A DNA stretch of 64,000 nt from an uncultured Roseibium sp. (GCF_947496995.1 NZ_CANMFD010000003.1:558001-622000), one strand, 5' to 3'. Numbered from the stretch's first letter, positions 27,437 through 37,851 are shown. The notes: generated by a model from the letters alone, not told the origin. Translations and numbers: made by a program.

Positions 27437-29023
27437 TCAGAACGTCAGCGACTTCACCTGTTTGACGTGAGACACGGCTTCCAGACGGGCCATGACCTCG
27501 TTCGGAACAGGTCCGTCCACTTCAACGAGACAGATCGCGTCCTCGCCCGGAGCCGACCGTCCGAGGTTGAAGGTGGCGATGTTGACGCCGCTGGACCCCA
27601 GTTCCATACCCAGTTGGCCGATGAAGCCGGGTTTGTCCTCATTGGTGATGTAGAGCATGTGGTGGCCGAGTTCAGCTTCCATGTTGATGCCCTTCACCTG
27701 GATGATCCGAGGCTTGCCGTCTCCGAAGACGGTGCCCGCAACGGATCTTTCCTGGCGCTCTGTGAACACGGTGAGCCGGATATAAGTCTCGTAGGCGCCC
27801 TGTTTTTCCCGGCGGGTTTCCTCGACCTTGATGCCGCGTTCCTTTGCCAGGATCGGTGCGGAGACCATGTTGACCGTCTGGAGAAGTGGCGTCAGCAGTC
27901 CGGTGATCGCGGCCGCCGTCAGCGCCTGGACATTCATTTCCGCCACCGCACCGGCATATTCCAGCCGCACGCCTTCAATCCCGGTTTCCGTCAGCTGTCC
28001 GGCGAAGGAACCGAGCTGTTCGGCAAGGCGAACGAATGGAGACAGTTTGGGAGCTTCCTCTGCCGAAATCGACGGCATGTTGAGCGCGTTGCGGACAGCC
28101 CCATCGACAAGATAGTCGCACATCTGCTCGGCGACCTGCAGCGCGACATTTTCCTGTGCTTCTGACGTGGAAGCGCCGAGATGCGGCGTAGAGACGAAGT
28201 TCGGTGCACCAAAGAGCACATTGTCCTTCGCCGGCTCGTCGACAAACACGTCGAAAGCGGCCCCGGCCAGCTTGCCTGCATCGAGCGCGGCCCTCACGGC
28301 CGCCTCGTCGGCCAGGCCGCCGCGTGCGCAGTTGATCAGGTAAGATCCCTTGCGCATCTTCGCGATGGCATCCGCATTGATGATGTTGCGGGTCTTGTCG
28401 GTCAGAGGCGTATGCAGCGTGATGACATCGGATCGACTCAGCAGTTCGTCGAGCTCCACCTTCTCGACCCCGAGCGCCATCGCCCGCTCCGGCGTCAGGA
28501 AGGGATCGAAGGCGATAACCTTCATCTTCAGGCCGATTGCCCTGTCCGCGACGATGGAGCCGATATTTCCGCAGCCGATCAGCCCCAGCGTCTTGCCGGT
28601 GATCTCACGGCCCATGAACCGCGACTTCTCCCACTTTCCGGCCTGGGTGGAGGCGTCGGCTGCGGGAATCTGTCGGGTGACCGACATCATCATGGAAATC
28701 GCGTGCTCCGCCGTGGTGATGGCGTTGCCGAAGGGCGTGTTCATCACGATGATGCCGCGGGCGGTGGCCTTGGGAATATCGACATTGTCGACGCCGATGC
28801 CGGCCCGGCCAATCACCTTCAACTTACCGGCAGCGGCGATGATCTTTTCGGTCACCTTGGTGGCGGAGCGGATAGCCAGGCCATCATACTGGCCGATGAT
28901 TTCCAGCAGCTTTTCTTTGTCCTTGCCGACATCGGGCAGGAAATCGGCCTCGATACCGCGGTCCTTGAAGATCTGCACTGCAGCGGGGGACAACTTGTCT
29001 GAAATCAATACCTTGGGAGCCAT
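27437..29023 (-). CDS. serA: SerA, D-3-phosphoglycerate dehydrogenase
   Basis: A 528-residue long-form enzyme, the first step of serine synthesis. The substrate and NAD domains (about 1-310) contain GRAGIGVDNVDI, LGLIGCGNIGSIVADRA and the catalytic region ending VSTPHLGAST. An intervening allosteric-substrate-binding domain follows, then a C-terminal ACT domain (about 455-528), which usually gives serine feedback control. It lies 75 bases downstream of serC, on the same strand, forming the serC-serA operon. Confidence 0.96.
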   Translation of the reverse strand: MAPKVLISDKLSPAAVQIFKDRGIEADFLPDVGKDKEKLLEIIGQYDGLAIRSATKVTEKIIAAAGKLKVIGRAGIGVDNVDIPKATARGIIVMNTPFGNAITTAEHAISMMMSVTRQIPAADASTQAGKWEKSRFMGREITGKTLGLIGCGNIGSIVADRAIGLKMKVIAFDPFLTPERAMALGVEKVELDELLSRSDVITLHTPLTDKTRNIINADAIAKMRKGSYLINCARGGLADEAAVRAALDAGKLAGAAFDVFVDEPAKDNVLFGAPNFVSTPHLGASTSEAQENVALQVAEQMCDYLVDGAVRNALNMPSISAEEAPKLSPFVRLAEQLGSFAGQLTETGIEGVRLEYAGAVAEMNVQALTAAAITGLLTPLLQTVNMVSAPILAKERGIKVEETRREKQGAYETYIRLTVFTERQERSVAGTVFGDGKPRIIQVKGINMEAELGHHMLYITNEDKPGFIGQLGMELGSSGVNIATFNLGRSAPGEDAICLVEVDGPVPNEVMARLEAVSHVKQVKSLTF

Positions 29024-29098
29024 CTGGGCATCTCCTGAAATACGAGTAACAATCCTGGCGGGAACCCGCCAGGTGGTGTCGTCATTGAAGGGAAATGC

Positions 29099-30277
29099 TC
29101 AGGCGGCCTGAGGCAGTTTCGATTTTTCAGCTTGGAAGGCCCAGTCGAGCCACAAGGTCAGGGCTTTCAGATCCGCTGTCTCGATCGTCGCTCCGGCCCA
29201 GATGCGCAATCCGGACGGGGCGTCACGGTAGGCGCCGATGTCATAGGCGATACCTTCCGCATCCAGCGCACCGGCAATCGACTTCGCGAAAGCGGCCTGT
29301 TCCGCCGCGCCAAGCGCCTGAACGCCCGGATCGGTGACTTTCAGACAGACGGATGTGTTGGACCGAGTCGCCGGGTCGACGGCGAGAAAATCCACCCAGT
29401 CCGATGTCTCCACCCAATCGGCAAGAACCTTCAGGTTGGCATCCGCCCGGGCACGCAGCCCGGAAAGTCCGCCGAGACCGTCCGCCCATTTCAGCGCATC
29501 GAGATAGTCTTCGACGCAGAGCATGGAGGGCGTGTTGATCGTTTCGCCCTTGAAGACGCCTTCGATCATCTTGCCGCCCTTGGTCAGGCGGAAGATTTTC
29601 GGCAGTGGCCAGGCGGGGCTGTAGCTCTCCAGCCGTTCGACGGCGCGCGGGCTGAGGATCAGGACACCATGGGCAGCTTCTCCGCCCAGGACCTTCTGCC
29701 AGGAGAACGTCACCACATCGAGCTTGTCGTAGGGGAGATCCTGCGCGAAGGCGGCGGACGTTGCGTCGCAAATCGTCAGGCCTTCCCGGTCCGCCGGGAT
29801 CCAGGCGCCATCCGGCACGCGTACGCCGGACGTGGTGCCGTTCCAGGTGAAGACGACATCGTTTGAAAAATCGACTTGGGAAAGATCCGGCAGCTCACCA
29901 TAGGGAGCTTCCAGCACACGAGCGTTGTCCAGCTTGAGCTGCTTGATCACATCGGTGACCCAGCCGGAGCCGAAGCTCTCCCAGGCCAGCATGTCGACGC
30001 CGCGTGCGCCAAGCAACGACCAGAGCGCCATTTCGACGGCCCCGGTGTCGGAGGCCGGAACGATGCCGATCCGGTAGTCGTCCGGCACCTGAAGCACCTT
30101 GCGGGTCAGCTCGATGGCTTCAGCAAGCTTCGCCTTGCCCGGCTTGGCGCGGTGGGACCTGCCCAAAGGCGCATCGCCGAGGTTCTCAAGCGCCCATCCG
30201 GGACGCTTGGCGCAGGGACCTGAAGAAAAATTGGGATTGGCCGGACGCACGTCCGGCTTTGCGATGAGATCTGTCAT
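29099..30277 (-). CDS. serC: SerC, phosphoserine aminotransferase
   Basis: A 392-residue pyridoxal-phosphate enzyme converting 3-phosphohydroxypyruvate to phosphoserine. It also acts in pyridoxal phosphate synthesis. The sequence begins with [15 protein letters not shown], typical of the alphaproteobacterial long form. The PLP lysine is in [16 protein letters not shown]. It is first in the serC-serA operon and has a candidate serC RNA motif directly before its start, suggesting cis-regulation. Confidence 0.95.
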   Translation of the reverse strand: MTDLIAKPDVRPANPNFSSGPCAKRPGWALENLGDAPLGRSHRAKPGKAKLAEAIELTRKVLQVPDDYRIGIVPASDTGAVEMALWSLLGARGVDMLAWESFGSGWVTDVIKQLKLDNARVLEAPYGELPDLSQVDFSNDVVFTWNGTTSGVRVPDGAWIPADREGLTICDATSAAFAQDLPYDKLDVVTFSWQKVLGGEAAHGVLILSPRAVERLESYSPAWPLPKIFRLTKGGKMIEGVFKGETINTPSMLCVEDYLDALKWADGLGGLSGLRARADANLKVLADWVETSDWVDFLAVDPATRSNTSVCLKVTDPGVQALGAAEQAAFAKSIAGALDAEGIAYDIGAYRDAPSGLRIWAGATIETADLKALTLWLDWAFQAEKSKLPQAA

Positions 30278-30286
30278 ATCCGTCTA

Positions 30287-30335
30287 CCCTCACAGATAGT
30301 AGCCCCTCGTTGGGGAGGGGTGGCCCACCTGTGGG
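30287..30335 (-). promoter_or_regulatory. serC RNA motif (candidate cis-regulatory RNA)
   Basis: Just upstream of the serC start the minus strand can fold with outer stem CCCACAG (30335-30329) against CTGTG-a-GGG (30295-30287). The inner hairpin CCCCTC/GAGGGG has a short loop. The position, small size and alphaproteobacterial host fit the described serC motif, found upstream of serC in this class. The ligand of that motif is not established. I matched it by structure and place, not by a covariance search. Confidence 0.7.
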
Positions 30336-30384
30336 AATAAGACGATCCTTACAGCCGGTCAAATCAATTCGGCCGAAAAACAAC

Positions 30385-30410
30385 AAAGGCCGGTCCAGGG
30401 ACCGGCCTTT
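30385..30410 (-). terminator. Terminator of the outer-membrane protein gene
   Basis: A ten-base stem AAAGGCCGGT/ACCGGCCTTT with loop CCAGGG, followed on the minus strand by a T-rich stretch (30375-30384). It lies 22 bases after the stop of the outer-membrane protein gene. Confidence 0.85.
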
Positions 30411-30432
30411 GCAAATACGCTGTAGAAGAGGA

Positions 30433-31254
30433 TCAGAAGTTACTCATGATCGGCCCTTGCGGCTCGTAATAAACCGGAGCAGCCGCAGTCCTCATGGAGT
30501 TGAAGGTGTAGCGGACTCCAAGGCGAATTTCGTGAGCGGTCAGATCTTCCCACTCGACGCGGGTCTCTCCGGTACCCGCATCATGCAGCTTCACAGTCGC
30601 CGCATCACCCAGATCGCGATACTGGTAACCGGCATCAAGAGACCAGTTGTCGGTTACGGCATAGGACGCACCTGCCATAAGTGCCCATGCGAAATTCCAC
30701 TCGCTGTGCTTGCCGTCGTAGTCGGTACGGCCGGAACCGCCCGGATTGATCGAGTAGGTGTTGTTGGTTGTCACGTAGGACGCACCGATACCCGCACCGA
30801 CGTAAGGCGTGATCCTGTTCCAGGTTCCCAGATCGACATAGCCGTTCAGCATTACGGTCCAGATGTCGATGTCGGTGCCTTCTTCCGAGTATCCGCCGGA
30901 ACAGCTACCGCAGACTGCGTAACCCTTGACGCTCGCAGCAGTCTCATAGTCAATCGTGACATCGGAACGGAAGTAGTCGTTGAACTGGTAACCGACGCCG
31001 ACGCCGATCATCCATGCGTTGTCTATCGACTCGCGTTCAAAGCGCAGGTCCCCGATATCCGGATCGTTGAAGCTACCGCTTGGATCACCGTAGATCTTGT
31101 AGCCGATATCGCCGCGCAGGTATAAGCCGCCCGCGGCTACCGGGATTTGCGGAATGTGCTCAATGACCGGGGCCGGCAAATCCGCAGCATAACCCGCAGT
31201 GGAAAGTGCAACAGCAAAGCCGGTCAAAGACAAACGCTTAAAAAAATTGTCCAT
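30433..31254 (-). CDS. Outer-membrane beta-barrel protein (Omp25/31-like)
   Basis: A 273-residue protein with a signal peptide (cleavage near AGYAA) and alternating hydrophobic/polar strands. Segments such as GLYLRGDIGYKIYG, GVGVGYQFNDYFRSDV and LDAGYQYRDLG fit the small eight-stranded porin-like family of Omp25/Omp31. The last strand HEIRLGVRYTF lies before a short tail ending SNF, so the terminal-Phe signal is preserved. It probably is an abundant surface protein. A TTAA-N7-TTAA site lies upstream. Confidence 0.85.
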   Translation of the reverse strand: MDNFFKRLSLTGFAVALSTAGYAADLPAPVIEHIPQIPVAAGGLYLRGDIGYKIYGDPSGSFNDPDIGDLRFERESIDNAWMIGVGVGYQFNDYFRSDVTIDYETAASVKGYAVCGSCSGGYSEEGTDIDIWTVMLNGYVDLGTWNRITPYVGAGIGASYVTTNNTYSINPGGSGRTDYDGKHSEWNFAWALMAGASYAVTDNWSLDAGYQYRDLGDAATVKLHDAGTGETRVEWEDLTAHEIRLGVRYTFNSMRTAAAPVYYEPQGPIMSNF

Positions 31255-31377
31255 GTCCTCGTCCTCTTCCAGTGAGCGTCCGCTTCAACCGATATCGGAC
31301 ACATCAAACTCAAGGGCATAGTGACGAGAATTCATTAAAGGTAGCTTAACTCTGTTCTTTAACCGTGATTTTTTACC

Positions 31378-31392
31378 TTAACACAACCTTAA
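31378..31392 (-). promoter_or_regulatory. CtrA full site upstream of the outer-membrane protein gene
   Basis: TTAA at 31378-31381 and TTAA at 31389-31392 are separated by exactly seven bases, the canonical CtrA box. It lies 124 bases before the start of the outer-membrane protein gene, in an AT-rich gap with several more TTAA words. Direct CtrA control is inferred from the motif. Confidence 0.55.
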
Positions 31393-31464
31393 TTAAGACG
31401 GTTTTATTTACGAAACATTAAAACCGCTCTCCAATCAGGGTGCTTCAGTTTCCGTTACGGGAGT

Positions 31465-32808
31465 TTAGGCCGCGGCGGAAGCCACGACACCGGCGATATC
31501 GTTGACGACCTGGTTGACAAGCTCCGCGTCGTCGCCTTCCGCCATCACCCGGATAAGAGGTTCTGTGCCGGAGGCGCGTATCACCAGACGGCCGGATTTT
31601 CCGAGACGCGCCTCGCCATCTTCAATGGCGGACTTGACGAGATCCTTCTCCAGCGGCGTACCGCCACTGTATCGCACGTTCTTGAGAACCTGGGGCACCG
31701 GCTCGAACCGGCGGCAGACTTCCGACACCGGCTTGTTCTGATCCTTCACGCAGGCAAGCACCTGTAGAGCGGCGATCAGACCGTCGCCGGTGGTGGCGAA
31801 ATCGGACAGGACGATATGTCCCGACTGTTCTCCGCCGACGTTAAAGCCGTTGGCACGCATGTGTTCGACCACATAGCGGTCTCCCACCCGTGTACGGGCA
31901 AGGCTGAGGCCAAGGCTTTCAAGATACCGTTCCAGACCGAGGTTCGACATCACTGTCGCAACGATACCCTGCCCCGACAGCCGGTTGCTCGCCTGCCAGG
32001 ATTGCGCAACCACGGCCATCAACTGGTCACCGTCGACAACAGCGCCGTTCTCATCGACGATGATGACACGGTCCGCATCCCCGTCGAGCGCGATACCGAT
32101 ATCCGCCCTGACTTCATGCACCTTTTCGGACAACGCGTCGGTGGACGTGGAACCGCATTCCTTGTTGATGTTGAATCCGTCCGGCGAGACACCCATTGTG
32201 ATCACGTCCGCGCCAAGCTCCCACAGGGCTTCGGGAGCCACCTTGTAGGCTGCCCCATTTGCGCAATCTATGACCACGCGCAGACCCTCAAGGCTCATTT
32301 CTCGCGGCAGGGTGCGTTTGGCGAATTCGATATAGCGCTGCTGAGCGCCGTCGATACGCTTTGCCCGGCCAAGGTCGCTTGCTGCCGGCAGACGGGACGT
32401 CAGGTCGACTTCGATCAGCTTCTCGATGGTCTTCTCGATCTCGTCGCTGAGCTTGAAACCGTCGGGTCCGAAGAACTTGATGCCGTTGTCCTGAAAAGGA
32501 TTGTGCGAGGCGGAAATCATCACGCCGAGATCCGACCTGAGCGAACGGGTAAGCATGGCCACCGCCGGCGTGGGCATCGGCCCGAGCAGAAAAACGTCTA
32601 TGCCGACGGACGTAAACCCGGCCACCAGCGCGTTCTCAAGCATATATCCGGAAAGACGCGTGTCCTTGCCGATGACCACCCGGTGGCGGTGGCCGCCGTT
32701 CTTGAACACCAGCCCGGCAGCCATCCCGACCTTCAGAGCCATCTCAGCCGTCATGGGATATGTATTGGCCTGGCCGCGAATACCGTCGGTCCCGAAAAAC
32801 TTACGCAT
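31465..32808 (-). CDS. glmM: GlmM, phosphoglucosamine mutase
   Basis: A 447-residue enzyme converting glucosamine-6-phosphate to glucosamine-1-phosphate for peptidoglycan and lipopolysaccharide. The phosphoserine loop MISASHNP has its catalytic Ser at about 101. The metal loop DGDADR and sugar loop GGEQSGH are present. The ATG at 32808 is chosen over the preceding TTG at 32811. It follows ftsH in the tilS-ftsH-glmM order, though a terminator separates them. Confidence 0.95.
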   Translation of the reverse strand: MRKFFGTDGIRGQANTYPMTAEMALKVGMAAGLVFKNGGHRHRVVIGKDTRLSGYMLENALVAGFTSVGIDVFLLGPMPTPAVAMLTRSLRSDLGVMISASHNPFQDNGIKFFGPDGFKLSDEIEKTIEKLIEVDLTSRLPAASDLGRAKRIDGAQQRYIEFAKRTLPREMSLEGLRVVIDCANGAAYKVAPEALWELGADVITMGVSPDGFNINKECGSTSTDALSEKVHEVRADIGIALDGDADRVIIVDENGAVVDGDQLMAVVAQSWQASNRLSGQGIVATVMSNLGLERYLESLGLSLARTRVGDRYVVEHMRANGFNVGGEQSGHIVLSDFATTGDGLIAALQVLACVKDQNKPVSEVCRRFEPVPQVLKNVRYSGGTPLEKDLVKSAIEDGEARLGKSGRLVIRASGTEPLIRVMAEGDDAELVNQVVNDIAGVVASAAA

Positions 32809-32954
32809 CAATCATGTCCGTTGAATTGTCTTATTTGTGCGACTTCGCACCAATGCAGGTCGATCGAGCGCATATTTAGCGCAGTTCGCACCGCCTGTGC
32901 TTCAAAATATGTGAGCAATTGTTACCATTCACTGACAATCCGCAAAGCCCGGAA

Positions 32955-32982
32955 CGAAAATGCCCGGCTTGCGCCGGGCATT
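32955..32982 (-). terminator. Terminator of ftsH
   Basis: A perfect ten-base stem (32959-32968 with 32973-32982), loop TTGC, followed on the minus strand by TTTT. It lies 32 bases after the ftsH stop and separates ftsH from glmM. Confidence 0.85.
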
Positions 32983-33013
32983 CGATGTCATTGCGTTGAT
33001 TGCCCGCAAGCAA

Positions 33014-34933
33014 TCAGGACTGCGGTTGCGGTTCCATGCCGCCGCTCGGCTCGTCACCGCCGCGTTTCGCGCCGGCGCTCGGCACTGCGGAGGAACGACC
33101 GACAGGCTGGTCGTCATCCGTATCGCGAACCGGCGGATTGCCGACCAGAAGCCCCTTGATCTCATCGCCGGAGAGCGTCTCATATTCCAGGAGACCCTTG
33201 GCGATGGTATGGAGCTCGTCCTCGAAATCGCCCAGAATTTTCTTCGCGGTCTCATAGCCCTGATTGACGAAGGACTTGATTTCCGCGTCGACGATCTTCT
33301 GGGTCTCGTCGGAGACACTCTGGTTCTTGGCGACCGAATGGCCGAGGAACACCTCTTCCTGGTTCTCGCCGTAAAGCAGCGGTCCCAGCTTGTCGGACAT
33401 GCCGAACTGGGTTGCCATGGCACGTGCCAGCTTGGTGGCCATCTGGATGTCGCCAGAGGCTCCGGAAGTGACCTTCTCGTAACCGAAGATCATCTCCTCG
33501 GCCACGCGGCCACCCATGGCAACGGCGAGATCGGCCTTGCACTTGGCCCGCGTCAGAGACACCTGGTCCTTTTCCGGCAGACGCATGACCATGCCCAGCG
33601 CACGACCGCGCGGGATGATGGTGGCCTTGTGGATCGGATCGGAGGCTTCCTGATGCAGCGCGACCAGCGCATGGCCGGCCTCGTGATAGGCCGTCAGCTT
33701 CTTTTCTTCCTCGGTCATGACCAGCGTGCGGCGTTCCGCACCCATCATAACCTTGTCCTTGGCGTCCTCGAATTCGGCCATGGTCACCAACCGCTTGGAA
33801 CGGCGGGCGGCAAGCAGGGCAGCCTCGTTGACGAGGTTCATCAGATCCGCGCCGGAAAAGCCCGGTGTGCCGCGTGCAAGCGTCCTGATGTCCACATCCG
33901 GCGCCAGCGGCACCTTGCGCATATGCACTTTCAGGATCTTTTCGCGGCCGGTGATGTCCGGGTTCGGCACGACGATCTGACGATCGAAACGGCCAGGACG
34001 CAGAAGTGCCGGATCGAGCACGTCCGGACGGTTGGTCGCGGCGATGATGATCACGCCTTCGTTCGGCTCGAAACCGTCCATCTCGACCAGCAACTGGTTC
34101 AAGGTCTGTTCGCGCTCGTCATTGCCGCCGCCGAGACCGGCGCCACGATGACGGCCGACAGCGTCGATCTCGTCGATGAAGATGATGCAGGGCGAGTTTT
34201 TCTTCGCCTGCTCGAACATGTCGCGAACACGGGACGCACCCACACCGACGAACATTTCCACGAAGTCGGAACCCGAGATGGTGAAGAACGGCACGTTGGC
34301 TTCGCCTGCGACGGCACGGGCCGTCAGGGTCTTACCGGTGCCCGGAGGGCCGACCAGCAGCACACCGCGCGGGATGCGGCCACCGAGGCGCTGGAACTTC
34401 TGCGGATCGCGCAGGAATTCCACGATCTCCTGCAGATCTTCCTTGGCTTCATCGATACCGGCAACGTCTTCGAACGTGACCCGGCCATGTGCCTCGGTCA
34501 GAAGCTTGGCCTTGGATTTACCGAAACCCATAGCCTTGCCGCCGGAGCCTTGCATCTGACGCATCACGAAGATCCAGATGCCGAGAATGATCAGCATTGG
34601 AAGCCAGGAGAACAGCGCTCCGAGCAACGGAGAACTTTCCGACGGCGGGCGGGCATTGATCAACACGCCCTTGCTGCGCAGCTCGTCGACATATTGCGCC
34701 CCGTCGGGTGCATAGGTCTGGAACGCGCCGCCGCTGTTGTAGCTGCCGGAGATTTTCTGTTCCTGGATGGTGACGGATCTGACTTCACCATTGTCGACCT
34801 GCTTCATGAAGTCCGAATAAGCGATATCATTCGTCGCGCCATTCTGCGCGGGACTTTGAAACAGTTGAAACAGTGCGATCAACAGCAAGGCGATGATCAC
34901 CCAAAGGGCGAAATTGCGAAAATGTGCGTTCAT
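33014..34933 (-). CDS. ftsH: FtsH, membrane-bound ATP-dependent zinc protease
   Basis: A 639-residue protein with two transmembrane helices (about 6-22 and 103-123) around a periplasmic domain. The AAA+ module has Walker A GPPGTGKT, Walker [10 protein letters not shown] and the [24 protein letters not shown] region. The zinc motif HEAGH is in [11 protein letters not shown]. It degrades membrane proteins and regulators, such as RpoH and LpxC in other bacteria. RpoH is encoded in this window. It follows tilS by 168 bases. Confidence 0.97.
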   Translation of the reverse strand: MNAHFRNFALWVIIALLLIALFQLFQSPAQNGATNDIAYSDFMKQVDNGEVRSVTIQEQKISGSYNSGGAFQTYAPDGAQYVDELRSKGVLINARPPSESSPLLGALFSWLPMLIILGIWIFVMRQMQGSGGKAMGFGKSKAKLLTEAHGRVTFEDVAGIDEAKEDLQEIVEFLRDPQKFQRLGGRIPRGVLLVGPPGTGKTLTARAVAGEANVPFFTISGSDFVEMFVGVGASRVRDMFEQAKKNSPCIIFIDEIDAVGRHRGAGLGGGNDEREQTLNQLLVEMDGFEPNEGVIIIAATNRPDVLDPALLRPGRFDRQIVVPNPDITGREKILKVHMRKVPLAPDVDIRTLARGTPGFSGADLMNLVNEAALLAARRSKRLVTMAEFEDAKDKVMMGAERRTLVMTEEEKKLTAYHEAGHALVALHQEASDPIHKATIIPRGRALGMVMRLPEKDQVSLTRAKCKADLAVAMGGRVAEEMIFGYEKVTSGASGDIQMATKLARAMATQFGMSDKLGPLLYGENQEEVFLGHSVAKNQSVSDETQKIVDAEIKSFVNQGYETAKKILGDFEDELHTIAKGLLEYETLSGDEIKGLLVGNPPVRDTDDDQPVGRSSAVPSAGAKRGGDEPSGGMEPQPQS

Positions 34934-35101
34934 TTTGTTCCCTTAACCGCCCGACGCGACATAACTCACGCGGTTATTTTCCTTCAAGCGAAGATAGGTC
35001 GCCCAAGGCCCGCTGCCAAGGCGGTGCGCCATAGTTGCGCAGATGCACTGACTAATTTGTTAAGTTCGGAGCTCTAACAGATGTTGAACCCGAGGAAAAC
35101 T

Positions 35102-36502
35102 CTAGATTTCCTCATCTTGGCCTCCACCATAAAGATATTCAGCCTGCAAATTGTGCAGGAATGGTGTTCTCTCCAGATTCAGCGCAATCGCCTCGTCAGA
35201 ATTACCGATCGGCAGATGTGTCGTGAGAGAAGATCCGCCGATAATGCCCTCCGCCGTCCATACGACCGGCGAACAGTCGAAGGCCTCCTTCGGCCAGCCG
35301 CCCGGCCAGGCAACATCCCTGGCCTGAACCGGTGCGTGGCAGAGCGGACCCAGATGCAGCTTGCCCAAGAAATCCGACGCTGACACTTCCGAGGGCAGCC
35401 AATACCGGTAGCGATTGTCCCAGATGCCCGGGACAGCCGTGACAGCAAGCGTTTCGGGAGCCGTCCTGCCCACTTCCTTCCAGACCCGGATCGTGCTGCC
35501 GTCCGCGTCAAAAACTGCACCTGCAAGCGTATGCCGGCAATCGTCTTCGCCGCCCAGCACAAGATCCAGAGATTCCAGTTTGCGGAACCTGATCCGGACA
35601 CGGCTTCCCACCGCGCCAGATGCCAATCTTGCCAGCAGCCGCAGCCGCAGGTCTTTCGCGGTCGCACGGTAGGCTTCCCGGCTCATCCTGAGCGGACCTG
35701 CCGGATGCTCCGTGACATGCTGTTGCACCAGGGTCTGGAGCGTTGTCTCAAGGGCTTCGCGCGCCCGGCGCAGATGTCCGGCCGTCTGTGCGATCCGGCT
35801 GGCGGTAAGCCCTTCTTCGGCCAGCAGCGACATGATCGCGCGCAGGCGGCTGCGTTTGTATTTCAGGTCCTGGTTGGAAGGATCGGAGCACCATGACCGA
35901 CCGCGCTGTATCAGACTCGCCTCCAGGCGGCTTTTCGGTACGCTCAGAAGCGGCCGCAGCAGTCTCAGTCCGTGTGGACCATCCGCCTCGTCCTCCGCCA
36001 TGGCACCCAGTCCGGAAAGCCCGCTGCCGCGCGTCAACCGGTCCAGAAACGTTTCGGCCTGATCGTCCAGATGATGTGCCAGCACAAGGGCCTGGGCACC
36101 TGACTGCCGCATATGACCGGCGATCAGCCGATAGCGCGCCTGGCGCGCTTCCTCCTGGACATTGCTGGCGGGCTTTTCCCCTTCCCAACGAAGGATTTTC
36201 GCCGGCAGGCCCTGATCGGCGGCCATCTTTGCGACGAAATTCGCTTCTGCGGCGCTGTCCGGGCGCAGCCCGTGATCGACACAGATGACTTCCGCATCGC
36301 CCTGCCAGGACGTGCGTCTCATCCATTCGCTGAAAAGAACAAGAAGACTTGAGGAATCCGCTCCGCCCGAGACAGCAAGAGCGAGCTTCGAAAAGGATTT
36401 CAGACCGCTGAAAAGAAAATCAATGTCTTCGTCCGGGAGCTCTGAATGCTCTACCGGCGGCTCGACCGGCCCGTCAGGTACATTGTGCACGGCGGCGCTC
36501 AT
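35102..36502 (-). CDS. tilS: TilS, tRNA(Ile)-lysidine synthetase
   Basis: A 466-residue enzyme that modifies the wobble C of the AUA-reading tRNA-Ile to lysidine, an essential step. The PP-loop LAVSGGADSSSLLVLF is near residue 45. VLAHHLDDQAETFLDRLTRGSG and LRPLL are further TilS motifs. The ATG at 36502 is preferred: it lies within the end of cpoB (29-base overlap), and the longer start has no support. The C-terminal region is variable. tilS precedes ftsH, as in many bacteria. Confidence 0.92.
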   Translation of the reverse strand: MSAAVHNVPDGPVEPPVEHSELPDEDIDFLFSGLKSFSKLALAVSGGADSSSLLVLFSEWMRRTSWQGDAEVICVDHGLRPDSAAEANFVAKMAADQGLPAKILRWEGEKPASNVQEEARQARYRLIAGHMRQSGAQALVLAHHLDDQAETFLDRLTRGSGLSGLGAMAEDEADGPHGLRLLRPLLSVPKSRLEASLIQRGRSWCSDPSNQDLKYKRSRLRAIMSLLAEEGLTASRIAQTAGHLRRAREALETTLQTLVQQHVTEHPAGPLRMSREAYRATAKDLRLRLLARLASGAVGSRVRIRFRKLESLDLVLGGEDDCRHTLAGAVFDADGSTIRVWKEVGRTAPETLAVTAVPGIWDNRYRYWLPSEVSASDFLGKLHLGPLCHAPVQARDVAWPGGWPKEAFDCSPVVWTAEGIIGGSSLTTHLPIGNSDEAIALNLERTPFLHNLQAEYLYGGGQDEEI

Positions 36503-37424
36503 CCCGGGCCTGTGACAGAACGGCGGGGGCGGCATTCGGATATTTGTTGAGGAGTTCGGAGAAGGTTGCGCAGGCAGCATCCGCCTCACCCAGACCGCGC
36601 AGCGACACGCCGAGCTTCAGGAGACTGTCCGGGCTCTTCTCATTGCCGGGATGATCCGTGTAGGTCTTCAGAAACGCATCCGCGGCTTCACGGAAATTCT
36701 GCTGTGCAAGCAGGCTTTCTCCCAGCCAGTACTGGGCATTGGCCGACAGTGCGTCTTCGGGATAGTTTTCCAGGAATGTGCGGAATCCCTGTTCGGCCGC
36801 GGCATAGTCGCCATTGACCGCAAGGGAATAGGCCTGATCGTAATCCGCGCGGGGATCGCTGGTGCCGATGACGCTGGCGATCTGATCGTCATTCGTGGCC
36901 AGACCCGGATCGGGAACGAAGTCCCCTCCCGCGCCAGGCAGGTTTTCCAGCCCCTGAGCCAGAGCGGACAGATCGATCGGTCCGTCGGACGGCAGCCCGG
37001 TCGGGCCTTCATAACCGCCGGACTGAGACCAGTCGCTGTCGCCCGATCCGTCGGACGGGAGGGTCGCGAACCCGCCGCCCGGTGCAATCAGGGTACCCGT
37101 TTCCGGAGTTCCGTCCGGGGAGAGCCCGGGTGCAGTGCTCCCCGGTGCGGCGTCAGACCGTTTGCCCGGCGTTCCGCCTTCCAGCTGCTGGAAGCGGTAT
37201 TCGTTGTCTTCCTGCATGCGGCGCATCTGGTCCTGCAGTTCCCGCATCTGATAGGACAGTTGCTCGATCTGCCCGGTCAGCACCCGGATACGCTCTTCCA
37301 GCTGGCCAATCCGGACAGATGAATCATCATTCTTGCGTCCGAACAGCTGGGCCTCGGACGGTGTAGCAGTGGCGATGAAAACCAGCGCCATGACGAGACC
37401 TGCCAGTCCCCTTAAATTCCGCAT
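36474..37424 (-). CDS. cpoB: CpoB (YbgF), Tol-Pal-associated coordinator protein
   Basis: A 316-residue periplasmic protein. After the signal peptide (cleavage near SEAQ) comes a coiled coil (about 37-85, QLEERIRVLTGQIEQLSYQM and on), a Gly/Pro/Ser-rich linker (about 87-200) and C-terminal TPR repeats (about 205-316). CpoB couples peptidoglycan synthesis with outer-membrane constriction through Tol. The ATG at 37424 has a GGAGGAG ribosome site. The gene follows pal at a 427-base distance that holds a palindromic element. Its stop overlaps tilS. Confidence 0.9.
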   Translation of the reverse strand: MRNLRGLAGLVMALVFIATATPSEAQLFGRKNDDSSVRIGQLEERIRVLTGQIEQLSYQMRELQDQMRRMQEDNEYRFQQLEGGTPGKRSDAAPGSTAPGLSPDGTPETGTLIAPGGGFATLPSDGSGDSDWSQSGGYEGPTGLPSDGPIDLSALAQGLENLPGAGGDFVPDPGLATNDDQIASVIGTSDPRADYDQAYSLAVNGDYAAAEQGFRTFLENYPEDALSANAQYWLGESLLAQQNFREAADAFLKTYTDHPGNEKSPDSLLKLGVSLRGLGEADAACATFSELLNKYPNAAPAVLSQARDERRRAQCT

Positions 37425-37647
37425 TCGCTCCTCCGGTTTGGGATTTGCCGAGCACCAACGGATCGGACAAATGTGCCAATACCGACGCAGATCCGTGTGC
37501 ATGACGTCTCATACCTTCCGGTATGTATCATGCCCGGCTCTGTACTCAAGGGCACAGAGCGCCCGGACTTCGGCTAAATTTTGGCAGCGACTGCTTTCAG
37601 CGGGAAGAATCCGGCCCAACCTGACAACGAAGTCATAGCTTTACAGC

Positions 37648-37777
37648 CGTCATCCCTGCCAAGCGAAGCGCGCGCCGGGACCGGAGAGCCGTAAGCCCGG
37701 TTAGAGCCGAGGCATTTCTGTAGACGACCCTCGGCTCACCGATCCCGGATCTTCGCTACGCTGCGTCCGGGATGACG
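37648..37777. repeat. 130-base palindromic intergenic element
   Basis: The ends are inverted: CGTCATCCC at 37648-37656 and GGGATGACG at 37769-37777. Inside is a second inverted pair, GAGCCGAGG at 37704-37712 and CCTCGGCTC at 37729-37737. The whole can fold into a branched hairpin. It looks like the dispersed palindromic repeats of Rhizobiales genomes, but only one copy is in this window. The remaining gap (37425-37647) holds nothing I recognise apart from the cpoB promoter area. Confidence 0.7.
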
Positions 37778-37799
37778 AATTGAGGATCTGTAAACAGAC

Positions 37800-37826
37800 T
37801 GAGGCCGGACACAAGGTCCGGCCTCA
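37800..37826 (-). terminator. Terminator of pal
   Basis: A perfect 11-base stem (37800-37810 with 37816-37826) and five-base loop, 25 bases after the pal stop, with a moderately T-rich minus-strand tail. Confidence 0.8.
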
Positions 37827-37851
37827 GATTCAGATCGGCAGTTCGATCCGA

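Noticed and set aside
32960..35077. Plus-strand ORF of 705 codons opposite ftsH
   Set aside because: Antisense shadow; ftsH is unambiguous on the minus strand.
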